Part shown: positions 46,096 to 57,769 of the stretch, one piece after another | Position numbering within the stretch: position 1 is the first letter of the stretch | Layout of the letters: each line of letters opens with the position of its first letter | Assembly (NCBI GenBank): GCA_947034895.1 | Contig: OX344762.1 | Location: forward strand, 11,537,501-11,601,500 | Origin: Rhytidiadelphus loreus | Lineage: Eukaryota; Streptophyta; Bryopsida; Hypnales; Hylocomiaceae | DNA length: 64,000 nucleotides | Direction of reading: 5' to 3' | Notes under the pieces: generated by a model | Databases searched by the model: none | Told to the model about the DNA's origin: nothing | Seen by the model: the letters and a program-made list of their open reading frames with translations, nothing else | Program-made: the position numbers and the translations under genes

Positions 46096-48796
46096 TAACA
46101 CCACAGGGGTCATTTTATGGCGTTTGGATGACAATGTAGTGACTTGGTTATAGATTGGAAGCCTTTCTTTCATCTAATTTTGTCTCATAAACCTTTTATG
46201 GTGGGTTATGAAGAGTATGCAATTGAGTTTGTAGTTGCTATGGTTTGTCTTCACGTAAATGAGAAGTTAATAAATAGAAATGGATCACAAAATATGCTAT
46301 TTTAGTGTATTTTGGGGAAGTTCTTGTTCCTTGATCTAAATCTTAAATTCTTTTTTGTAACAAATGATTATTTTTTGAGATTGAGACCAACTAACAAAAT
46401 GAAGGTCATCTACTTTAGTTTCTACTCCAATTTGGAATTTTGAAAAAATTACTAAAATTGAATATTTTATTGTGATTTGAACTTTGGGTTTATTTTCAAT
46501 GTCTATTGAATTCTAATTATAGAAATAAACAAAAATTGAATTTACACTATGGTATTCTTCACTATAATATACACACATGGTGAAATTTTTAAGATTTTTG
46601 AGATAATTTTCTATTTTATATGACTTTTCTTCACTTTTTCTTCAAAAACTCTCAATTTTTTTTTGTGAAGTAAAGCAAACATGTAATTTCATCTCAAAAA
46701 ATAAATTTTTTTTTTTTTTTGTTAACACATAGTTTCTAAATGGGAGCATAGACACTGATGGAATTTAACCTCCAACTTTGTGGTCATAGGCTTGGCATTT
46801 TAAAGTGAAGCCCTAAACAAAAACTTGTTCATTGAAAGTTCAATGGGAAGTTCGGGTAGGTTCCTACAAAGTCCATTTTGAATGGGTCTTTTTGAATGTT
46901 TGACAATTGACACAAGGTATGGACATATAAGGCTTTCTCAAAAATACAATTAAATTTTTGATAAAGTGTCACGATTAGAAATTATGAAGTACAAAAAAAA
47001 TCAAGCAAGATGATAGCTTCTAGCAATATGTGCAAAACTACCTCCTTTATTTCTCCTAATTTTCTAAAGGTTTGGCAAGAATGTAATTAAAAAGTGTTTT
47101 GTAGTTCAAGAATCTTACTTTAGGTTGGAAGAGTTGAAATCTATTGGCTCTATCAAGCAAGGGGTAAAAAAAACTTCTTCTAACTTCAAATGCTATAATC
47201 TTTCAATCTACACAATTTAAGTTTCTAAAACTTTCTCTACACATTTTCAAAATTTTCTAGTATAATATTTTTTTTACTTTTTTTAAAAGGCAAAAACAAA
47301 TTCTTTTCATTGTTTTGAAAGGTGACAATTTTTGATAATTGTTGTTCAAAAGTACCCCAATCCATTAGGTGATTAAACTAAAAGGAACAAATATCCATTG
47401 AACCGACAATTGAAAATCAAGTAGATTACCATAAAGCCAATTTTGAATTAATCTTTTTGAAATTTTCAAACTCTTTTGACCCTATCTAGCAAAATTGAAA
47501 AAAAAAGAGTTTTACTCTAATTTTAAACAAAATAATCTTGCAATTTGCGTCATATGATTTTTTTTTAATTCCACATATTCTAAATTTTTGGCTCTATGAT
47601 TTCAACTTTCAAAATTCCCAAAACAAAAATTCCTCAATGCACAAAAAATCATCAAAAAATGGTTGGTATACTGCTTGTTGCTTGACCTCTTTGTATTGCA
47701 AGGGCATTTAGTAATGAAGAGTCCTTACTTGCTTCTAAAATTATGCATGAGTATACCTATCGCAGGAGTACCTACCATTAATAAGTTGTAGAACTCAATG
47801 GTGCAAAGGCAAACTAATTGTATGTAGAACAAAAATCTCACTTCATAGGAGGCTTGTAGGGTTGTAGGCTACATATGAGGCTACATACTTTGTTTGGGAA
47901 TACTGGAAAAAGCATATCTCACTTCAAATGATATAATCTTGCAATCTGCATATTCATATGGGCTAAATATTTTTTCGGACATTGCCGCAATGGTCTACTA
48001 TCACATAATTTTGTAGGCTACATACTTTTCTAAAGTTTTAAATTTTTTTAAAGGTTTTATCAATTTATATTTGTCAATCAATTAATTTCTCCACGAAAAC
48101 CGAAGACACCCCACTACCATGGCTGAATAATGTTATAGATGAATGGAAGCAAGGTGTAGCTAGATCACATGATGGAAGTGAGTATAAACGGAATGAAGTA
48201 CCAAGCAGTCCATGAGCTATCAAAGGCAAGTCTGGATCTCCAAATAACAAAAGCCACAGACGACTATTGAGGTGAGATCCAAATTACATTGATTTGTTGA
48301 GCCGCAACCTGCTGAATCCTACATTATGATGGCACATTGGAAATCGAAGAAACTGCACTTCCTCAAGATCATCCACATACACTATGCTACTCATATTTTT
48401 TATCCGGCGACTATACAAAGACATTGAAGTCCATAGATGATCGAGCACTAAAACTACAGGGTGGTAATGGTTCTTATAACCCAAGCCGTTTGGAGCACAT
48501 TCCAAACAGGAGCTTGGCAAGCTAGCTTTTGACCAGCATCTATCAGGTACCCATGGGGCAAACTGACATGATCTCTTTTTCTACTTGATAGTAAAACAAC
48601 TTAGAAACCTTGCTGTAAAGAGAGAGAAAAAAAAAACGTTGAACAAAAGCCTATCCCACACGTACAGATCGACTCTGACTTCCAGTCTATCGTCCCAACA
48701 TCCTCTAAAACACTCTCAAGGAGCAAACCTCCGTCACCTTCGTCCACAGTACTCCACACAGCCCCGACGTACCATGCGCCAGTTCCATCAAGAGAA
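46096..48796. other. Intergenic and 3' flank of the MYB-CC gene
   Basis: AT-rich with no recognised gene. The last few hundred bases (about 48300-48796) are likely 3' UTR of the minus-strand MYB-CC gene. The exact end is not visible. Confidence 0.4.
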
Positions 48797-51700
48797 TCAC
48801 GAGGAAATATACCTCTCCCATCCGTAATTCAAGTCGACATTATCCCCTCGACACTGAAGGAAGCTGTTGTTTCCCTGGTGGTGGTTTTGTTCCAGTGGAT
48901 GAGTTTCCACTTTCACATGACCGTCATGCATGGCGACCCCGGCAGATCTTCCCAGCTCTTGCCCATACATATCATGGAAGCTTGAGAATCCCGCGCTGGA
49001 GTTCATGGCCCCCCTCATCCTCTCCATCGCCATGTTGTTCACCAGTTGGTTGGCGTTATTCACATGGTCGCTGGGCTCGGACAGGACGCTGTTGTTGATG
49101 GACGAAGTCATGTGCTGGAAGGAGCTGGTGGACAAATACGTGGGGGAGTGGTGGGGGTGGTGGGGGGAAGAGGACGAGACGACGCCCGCTGCGGCTGCGG
49201 CAAGGCCATGGACAAGGTGAGCTTGGCCTGCTTGGACTCTAAAATTGCCTGATCCCTGCGTGTGCAGGCGGTTAGCACTCATCTCTTCTTGAAACTGTGT
49301 GGAAGACTCCTGCCCAACACCATCCTCATCCTCTGAACACGAGTAAGACCCACTTCAGTTGGCAGCTGCCAGACCCGCGGACCTCTAGACCGACATAGCA
49401 TAAGCTCAACCACAACTTTGCAAAGATCACATAATTAATTATTTGGTTTTACATCAGGGTTTTTGTCTCTCTAGCCAGGTCATACATCATAGTAAAAAAT
49501 GATCTCAAAACGGTTGCATTAAGGTAATTATTACTGTTATAATTTATTCACGCTCCCCAGTGGGATCAGTGTCACTCTTTCAGAAACGAACAATCAATTT
49601 ACAATCAATTTCAACATCCCTTCAACCAGTACACCTAATTGTGAACAAACTCCACCCGTCCAGATTCAAAACCAGATGCCAAGTCCAGCGTTCAAGGCGA
49701 TCACGTTCAAGGCGACCACGTCAATGTCTCCTTGGCTAGTCAAAAGAAAATTATAACTCACGTCGTTCCAAGCCCTTAGATCAACCAAACGGTACATCTT
49801 TTTTACATTCTTGGTTGCATAGAGCGACTTAACATTACGATCAACAATACTCCCAACCTCCCAACTCTCAAACCTTGTCTAGAAATCATGTCTTGTTTCA
49901 GCCAGGCAGTCCACCCAACATGATTGAAACTGATCAAGTCCACAGCTAGAACAGGACACGATTTCCACAAGTGGTTATTTCAAACTTGATTTCATGATCT
50001 GTGTTCACGTGTTTCTTCTTAAATCAATTGGTTCGTTCACATGCACTTAAGTCCAATGGAAGCTGACGAAAAAAGGGCATTGCATGCCAAGCTCGCTCTC
50101 CAGACAGGGACACGGCTCGAGCAGCATTTCCACGATTTCCACTTGTAAGTGGTTCATTCAAACACGGGTTCACGTTCTGGTTTCATGTTTTGCTTCGTCC
50201 ACTAGTTGGTTAGTTCCTATATAATTATGCATTTCAGTCCCCATGGAAGCTGATGAAGAAAGGACATTCAAGCAAACTCTAAGCCAGCCAGGGCACCTAC
50301 CGGTGGCGCCATGCGGCTCCGGGCCACTTCCGGACACGCCTCCGCTGTCCTCGGCGTTTCCTGTAAGGTTGGTGAGGAAGCTTTTCTGCGACGAGGAGTC
50401 GGAGTTCCGCGACGGCTGGCGCGCGGGGGGGAGCTGCTGTTGCTGTTGCAACGACGACAGGAGGACGTTGTCCTGTTGCTGCTGGGTCATCCCCGGCGGC
50501 ATCCCCAGCTGGTTGTTGGTGAATCCAGACTGACTGGCCATGGGTTGGATCATGCCCACGGTCGTCACTTTGGACGCCAACTCCGTCAGCTCCGCATGCG
50601 CCGCCTCCAGCCCTGGGGAATTCGAAGTGTGCACCGCCAGCGTCTCCTTCGCCTTCTCCAGAATGGACTGCAAGTATCGGCCTTGCGCCTCAATGCGCAT
50701 TTGGAGGTGTCGCTGCACCTGCACAGCAGAGCAAGACGCACACGAATCGATCGAGAGTCAGGGGTCAAAGGCCACGGTGTGCGTGTCGACGGGGCAGATC
50801 TCAGTTGCATTTCATTCGAATCCTTCAATCGTCAAGTGTATGTCTGCCTTATAGTCCTTACTATGGAGTATGGACGCTCTACATAGATACTAAAATCGTT
50901 AAAATCGCAAATTTCTGAGCTCCAAAATGAGGACTTTCAAGGCCAAAAGCTCTGAAAACTAGGACGGGTATACTGGTAGAGATCGGAGGTTTCGGTCGGG
51001 CCATTCAAACTCTGCGAATTCCAGTGAAATCCGCCATTTTAACAGATAAGAGATTATAGTCAACTCCAGGTTATGAGGAGCGAATGTTGTACACCCTCAT
51101 TTGCATTATACTCAACGATTTCAACCTGTAAGATTGTGGTATGTATTATTGGTATTCTCGTCTTTCACTATGCTAGATTGACTGTTCCATGCTGTGTTCC
51201 ATGCACCCAGTAGAAGCCGTAGCTAACGTATAATAGTATACATGTAACACTCAATGGAGATCATAGAGGATTACAAGCAGTGTGTTGTGGCATGTACACA
51301 TGTAGCAGTGTGTTGTGTTGTTGTAACATGTGTTGTGACTACATGCACTATGTTAAAACTAGCAGCACTTGTTAAAAGTGCGCTATGGATTGTAATCGCT
51401 TAGTGTGGAGAAAATGAGGCTGTGCCACATATGATCCCTAGAAAAAAGGAGATAGCTATGGAGAAAGTGAGAGTACTGTACCTCTAATTGGTCTTGTAAC
51501 CGCTGCTGGACATCCAACTGTAACTGTATCGCATCAGTCATTTGCAAGCCACTGCCAAACAATTACAACATGGTCCACTTCAATCAATATCTGATGAGTC
51601 ACAGCAAATTGCAGACAACTTAGACTCATGACCTCGCTCTGATATGGCCTTCTCTACTCAAACTATTGGAAATACAAAGGTCAATTTAATGATGGAAATA

Positions 51701-53735
51701 GACTAGATTATGCTCAAGAGCTGGACAATGCTTTCAGACATAATGCCAAGTTTCTCTATGTCTGTACTTTTTAGATGATGCAAGGGTTTAGATGAGCTGT
51801 AAGATTATGGACTACAATTCTCAATTGAGTAGCATATGACTCAGTAACACAGTTGCCTTGAACAGCACACTTGGCATTATGAACGATGAAGATTCTAGAG
51901 AAGACAAAGCTATCAAGATTCTAGTCATAAAATATGGAGTACACTTACTCTTGAGACTTGGGGGTACCACCATCTGAAAGAGAATTTTGTCGTGGAGAAC
52001 CTGTTACAATTGATGCAAGTTAGAAAGGCCGGTTATACTGGTCTCTTTCTTCCGACCAATGAGCTCTGATATTGCGCAAGGGAACTGCAAGAATATAATA
52101 TAACTAGAATTTTCTAATCATAAGACTATAATGTGCCCGAAATGGAATGGCTACATAGCTTACCGCCATCTCTATTGGATCCATGAAGATGTGGATCCTT
52201 GTTGAGTTGCTTTCCTAGCCTGAATTTCTGCACACTCACTAACACTATCAGCCGTAAACTCCAAATCATAATTCTCGTCAGAGGGACACAGTGACCATTT
52301 CGCACGCTATAATAGAGTTCAATTAACCCGTTAGACCGAAGACCAATTCATGATACACAAAAACATACTTATAAAATTACCTGCAGGTGGCTCTTCAAGT
52401 GATAAAGAGTCAGCCCTTTCACGCCCATGATGCGCATCACAGACTTGGGAGTAGCCTCTGCGACAAGGAAACAAGATTCTCTGAATGGCGTTTTAGAAAA
52501 GTAACATATTATGCAAAAAAATAAAAGGATGCATAACACACTTCAAGAGCAGCCTGTCGGTAACTTGAATGATATATCGATTGAGGGTAACGACCTCTTA
52601 CTACGACAGTTCAAACCAAATCTCTCTAGAAACCTCAAGCACGGTTCTAAGAAGCTTTGTGGAAATAGAGAGTGATTTGACACACTATCTACTAGGCACA
52701 TTCATTTTACTCACTACCGACCAAAACAAACCTCGGTGCGTGGATGCACGATGTGCCTGGAATCTCTCATGTCACTCCCAAAAGAAAACTCGCTAGACGT
52801 ACTCTGAGAATCTCACCATAAATAAACTCACTATCCTACTAGAGAGGACGTTACAAACTTGCGACTTTCATCAAATGCTAGTGTTCCAAACGTCGACAGT
52901 TTCCCAAGTCGGTGCTAGCGAGGATTCTTTAACAACTTCTCCCGAATTCGTCAATTGCCACACGGTTAGCTGTACTGAATATTATCCACTGGCTAGTACC
53001 AAACACTGTTGGTGATTCGACTGGGTGCACGTCTGATACTCAAGAAGAAAGTACGAGTGCTCCATTGAGATGGGAACTTTAGCGTTAACTGGTAACAACG
53101 GCCACGGGCCGCAACTCTTCCAGTGCTCTTTCTAGAAAGGAACCCTATATTCGCTCATCCAGTCGGGGAGATTCTACGCAGCACTTCACCGATCCAGAAC
53201 TGATCATCGAACAAGTAAGACCGCCTGACTGGTGGTCCACCGAAATTCTTGCCAAGAAATGCAAGAAAACCAAACTGGTAGCGAGCAGTCATCTCCGAAA
53301 CTCGTCACTGGAACCTGGCTCCAATGGAATTGCGGGAAAATACGGATCACTACGAGTCGGTCACAGAATTAGTGCGGGTTTAGGAATTGTGAGGAACTAG
53401 CTATCCGCGGGATGAGACCAGACGAGACGAAGGAAGGACTCACTGTCGGCGCCTCCCAGCTGCGTAACGGCGTCGACGAAGCGTTCGTGAAGCTCCGGAG
53501 TCCAGCGCAAGCGCGGCTTAGGATCGGCGGACTGGCTCCCTAGCGAACCCCCCATGTCGCCTACTCCATTCATGCCGCTCCCCGGAGGCCCGTAAGGCGA
53601 TGGTTGCAGCTTCTCGGGACTGAACACTCCCCCGGGTCCGCCGGGACCCCCTGGACCTCCTGGTCCGCCTGGGGGCCGTTGCTGAAGCAGGCCCGGACTC
53701 ATCCCCGGACTCATGTATTTCTTCATCTGAAACAT
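48797..53735 (-). CDS. MYB-CC transcription factor, PHR/PHL/APL type (7 exons)
   Basis: A nuclear DNA-binding factor. Relatives control phosphate-starvation genes (PHR1/PHL) or phloem identity (APL). Exons on -: 53735-53444, 52457-52381, 52227-52164, 52000-51949, 51551-51482, 50718-50297, 49352-48797. Phase is unbroken for 510 codons to a TGA. The start MFQMKK resembles the MFHAKK of APL. Residues 20-36 are Pro/Gly repeats. The single MYB repeat (about 74-128) reads PRLRWTPELHERFVDAV, then GVKGLTLYHLKSHLQ and KFRLGKQ. The coiled-coil domain (about 163-205) contains RLQDQLEVQRHLQMRIEAQG (family LHEQLEVQ). Gln-rich and Ser/His/Ala-rich tails follow. Donor 6 (TAG|GTGCCC) is non-consensus but is the only one that keeps the frame. 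PHR versus APL function cannot be decided. Confidence 0.93.
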
Positions 53736-54881
53736 CTTGCACTGTAACCCTCTCCTCGCAAGGAACACGGAATGCGAAATCCACACAAGCCGACACGCTG
53801 AACTTCCCCTTCCCTTGGGTCCACGTGCACTACCGCCTGAAACTCAAGACCCCAGTACTACTACAACGTCTCTGAACTCCACTTCACACCTCTTCCAACT
53901 CTCTCCACATCCCCACCAGAAACACGGATCCACCCTCTATACGATATCCATAGCTCCAATTCCTCGAGTCGTTCCACGAATTCCCCGAAACCTTCCTGCA
54001 CACCAGTAGAACCCGAAATCAGTCAAACCATCGACGATTTCACTCCACCCTGGAGTGCCCCCCCAATGCGAACAAAAGCCCAATCCTCCCAATGAGATCA
54101 ACAGCAACACCAGGCTCACCCCGTGGTGGGAATCGTCGGTACCCTGAACCAGAAATGGCCAGCAGTTGTGCGCCCGATTGATCGAATTGGGGAGACCGGG
54201 TGCAGTGCAGAAGGTCTCAGAAGGTCTCAGTAGTACTGATGAGAGGCCGAGTGAGGGGGGAGGGCGGAGTGAAGGGGCACTCACTGCACTGGGGGTGGAG
54301 TTGGCACGCGGGACGTGACGACCTTGAAGAGCGAGCAAGCGAGAGAGAGAGAGACAACAGCCAGCCCACGGCGCAGGAGCGGGGGCCGGGGGGGAGGGGC
54401 CGAGGGGCAGGGGGGAGCGCAACTGAAGGAAAGGGTACACTGGACTGGGGCCGTGCCCGCAAGAAGCGACAATGGGCTACAAACTAAACTAAGTTAAGCG
54501 AGGGAGGGAGGGAGGGACAGTCAAGGAAGCAAACAGTCCGCAGAGGTGGGAGTGAGATTAAGCTTAGTGTGGGAGAGGAGAGGAGCGGAGCGAAGGGCGA
54601 CGGACTGACCCTGGATGGCTCCCGGACCTCGCGCTCGACGACGCTGAGAAAAGCAAAAGGATACCAAAAGAATCGGACCCCAAAAGCAAACTCGGTAATC
54701 AGAAGGTGACGGACGCAATGCGCTCGGGTACAGTACGTCGGTTTCTTTGGTTACTGTCGATGCTTCACGACACGGATTTGGCTGAACCCGTAAAGGACGC
54801 GACCCTTATCACCAAGGTAGTTGTCACCAAAACACTCAGGATTATTGGACCAATATTGGATTACATTCTGTGTTTCTTCAC
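53736..54881 (-). promoter_or_regulatory. 5' leader and promoter region of the MYB-CC gene
   Basis: GC-rich to about 54720, then AT-rich. It contains (GA)n at 54342-54353, a G-rich stretch GGGGGCCGGGGGGGAGGGGC near 54383 and GGGAGGGAGGGAGGGA near 54502. On the coding strand these are CT/C-rich tracts, common in plant leaders. Overlapping ORFs on both strands (53937-54487) are composition effects. No clear TATA was chosen. Confidence 0.5.
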
Positions 54882-55290
54882 TTAACCCTTAAACGATGAG
54901 CTTGGTCACCGTGGAAAGCAGCTCTTTTGGAACCGTGTGAATTGTTGGCTTAAAAAAATGCAAAAAAACACTCATTGGAAGTCATACTACTATAGAAGAT
55001 GTTCCCTTTTCAAACAAAATTTCACTGTAAGAAACTTGTGTTTTTATGTCAACAATAACATCTAATGTAACATTTGGATGTTATATTGAACGTTATCATC
55101 GAAATAAAAAATACTAATTATTCTATTAGACATCACCTAAAATCCGTCTTCTAAAATTATAAAACATCACATAATTTATAAGAGTTTTAAAAAGTGTTTG
55201 GAGGATGAGTAGTTGCACTTCTATCCCACATGGAGAGATTCTTTGTCATTCATCGGCGAGAAAACGTCTTCCGTGTTGTTTGTAGATTAA
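54882..55290. mobile_element. Family B TTAA-bounded MITE with nested family F element
   Basis: Left TTAACCCTTAAACGATGAGC. The interior GGTCACCGTGGAAA, ACTATAGAAGATGTTCCC and GATGAGTAGTTGCACTT is the complement of the 24404 copy. The right end TTAA is at 55287-55290. A block at 55031-55157 with TGTTTTTATGTCAACAATAA, absent from the other copies, is a family F MITE inserted into it. Confidence 0.7.
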
Positions 55291-55532
55291 CAATGAAGTC
55301 ATCCACCAAACCTTTTAGGTCCTCAATGACCTTATAGGAATAAAGGATAAGCATTTGACTCCAAGTGAAGTGGTTTTGTAAATTTTTAATATCCTAAGTA
55401 ATATTTGGTGAATTTCCTAATGATACCTACATTTTTTCTTAATTGTCTTTAATTCCCCATAAGGTTCGAGAATAAGATCATTTTTGGCAAAGTACCTTAG
55501 TATCAAGGTCTCATCCTTTCAAGATGAACACC

Positions 55533-55771
55533 TTAACCCTTTACTTCCTAAGAATTCATGATTTTAAGTTGCAGACTTTAATTGATCATATTATAGAAAG
55601 TATAATTTTAATGTAAAATTTCATTATATCATTAGCTTGAGTGAAGAACATTGCATGCATTGGTTTAAAAGAAATAATTATTAAAACAAATAAAAATCCC
55701 CATATAAACTCTTCAAAATTGCAAAAAAAATGTGAGGCCCAATATGGGCTTCTTAGGAAGTAAAGGGTTAA
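55533..55771. mobile_element. TTAA-bounded MITE with perfect 22-bp inverted ends (family G)
   Basis: The left end begins TTAACCCTTTACTTCCTAAG (55533-55554 in full). The right end (55750-55771) is its exact complement over 22 bp. The element is 239 bp and bounded by TTAA at both ends. It contains no real ORF. The perfect ends suggest a younger insertion than the family A copies. Confidence 0.85.
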
Positions 55772-57454
55772 CAAACACCCTTAAAATACAAAATGCTTCA
55801 ACTTCCATTGAATCACTTAATAACTCTTCAACTTCCATTGATTATTCTTGAAATTAGAGTAAATATAGGTGGCCATTCAAGGTGTGAATCATTAATTTCA
55901 AATGGCATAAAACAAAAAGACGGGGACATTTAGGAGTAGCTACCCTATTAGCAAGGGTGCAAAATTAGTGTTGCTAGAACGACAAGAAAGAAATATTTAG
56001 TACAATATACCAATATATTTTAGCATGCACTAATCTTTTTTTAAAGTACAAATAGCATGACTTTGATAAATTAGTATCATATATACTAATGGAAAATATC
56101 AATGTTCAAAAAACACTAATTTATGCTATTGATAGTCTCAAATTAGCTCAGAATGAAAGAGTGAAATATTATAAGAACCAAAACGACATCTTCGGAGGCA
56201 AATTACGATATTTTGTCACAATTTTTTTTCTAATCCACCTAATGATGAATAATACTCTTTTCAAGAATGTCAGGCTAGAGGAGGAAAAATCACTCTATTG
56301 AATAGATATTTTCATCCATTTCATATTTACCATTTAGCTAGTAACATTCACTTGTCCTATCAGGGGCCACAAGTCCACAACATTGCTAAACCAGGTGAGG
56401 TGCCTCCTCCAAGCGGAGGTATGATTCCCCCAAGATCCCTTACGTACGGGAGAATTGAGTTATAATGCTCAAGATCTCATTGGTTGGGCTTCAAGTGTCA
56501 TTCGCTCGGTTGTCAAACTTGGGAAACTCATTGGCTGGGGCGCTCCTGATTTGAAGGGAGCAAAAGGGACCCCCAAGCAAAAGTGAACAATGTTATACAA
56601 CACTTCACACTTGTAGCCAGAGGTTGAAAGGTTGTCAATTTCGACCAATTTTTGATTGATTCCATTTTGATTGGTTTCATGCAATCTGAATTGGTGGAAA
56701 TCAATGGCCTCTCAACCTTTGGCCATTGTGTGAACTCCCCTTTTAATGTTTGTGTTTAAAAAACAAACTTATATATAGTTACAATTTTTTTTACAGTAGA
56801 ATTTTCTTTTTACCCATTCCAAATGTGTGTATAAGTGTTGATTCTTTGTTTGTTTCAGCGATTGAAGAGTCTTTACAAAATACCATTGGTAAAAACATTT
56901 TTTCTCCCCGTATACAAAGTTATGGTATTCCGTATATAAGTTCATTTCTAATACGCACAAAGAGGACAAAGCAGTGGTACCTTCAGTTCCTCTACAATTG
57001 ACTAGAAAATCTATTTTTTTATTTTTTTTATTTTAAATTTTTTTAAATTTTTTAAATTTTTTAAATTTTTTATTATATTTTTTATTTTTATTCCACAGTG
57101 CCTGAAGGGCGGAAGTTACTGACGGACTGAATCATCAGTGTTGGCCGGAGGCGATCAAGTCAAACAAGAGGGGCCCAGCCTGGAGCCCCAAAATTAAGCC
57201 TGCTTCCCGTCTTTCCCCCTTCCGTCTGCAGGGGCTTGTGAGTACAGTGCTCCAGTCAACTCGAATGGGGAATTAAAAAAAATTAGAAAAAAAAATACTA
57301 CTGTGTTGTGTAAATGATGAGGTTCTAACTTTTTAGGTAGGGAGGTTCATAAAGCGCCCATTTTAAGGAAAATTAATTTGGGGAGGTTAGGTTAGGTTAG
57401 ACTTCAGTTATTGAATACATTTTCCTTGGAAGACGAATGGCATTGGCATCGAAT
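55772..57454. other. Intergenic, no gene seen
   Basis: Positions 57010-57080 are TTTTTAAATTT low complexity. Other sequence is unassigned. The ORFs at 56089-56301 and 56750-57001 are not recognised. Confidence 0.4.
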
Positions 57455-57693
57455 TTAACCCTTGAAGGACGAAGGGGTGACCTTAGATATTATCATTTTT
57501 CATTACCATGTGAATCATGGGCTTTAGAAATAGCAAAAGCATTCATTGGAACTAAGTCAAACTACTGTAGAAGACCTCGGTCCTCTTTTCACAATAAAAT
57601 TATGAAGATGAATAGTTGCACTTTTGTCCTATTACAAGGATTCCTTGTCATTCATCAAGACGCCAAACATCCTCCTCGAGGTTTAAGGGTTAA
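57455..57693. mobile_element. Family B TTAA-bounded MITE, copy near 57.5 kb
   Basis: The left end is TTAACCCTTGAAGGACGAAG and the complemented right end TTAACCCTTAAACCTCGAGG. The interior ACTGTAGAAGACCTCGG and GATGAATAGTTGCACTTTTG matches the other family B copies. The 96-codon ORF inside it is a by-product. Confidence 0.8.
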
Positions 57694-57769
57694 CCCAAGT
57701 TGTTCCATAGTTTTTGGAGCTTCCTAGGATTAATCCCTAATGTAAGGCAAATGATCCATTTCCAACTAC

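Noticed and set aside
53937..54487. Overlapping ORFs on both strands upstream of the MYB-CC gene
   Set aside because: Low-complexity Pro/Ser/Gly/Arg readings of GC-rich CT/GA tracts with no recognised domain.
57437..57727. 96-codon ORF
   Set aside because: It lies almost wholly inside a family B MITE with clear TTAA-bounded inverted ends.
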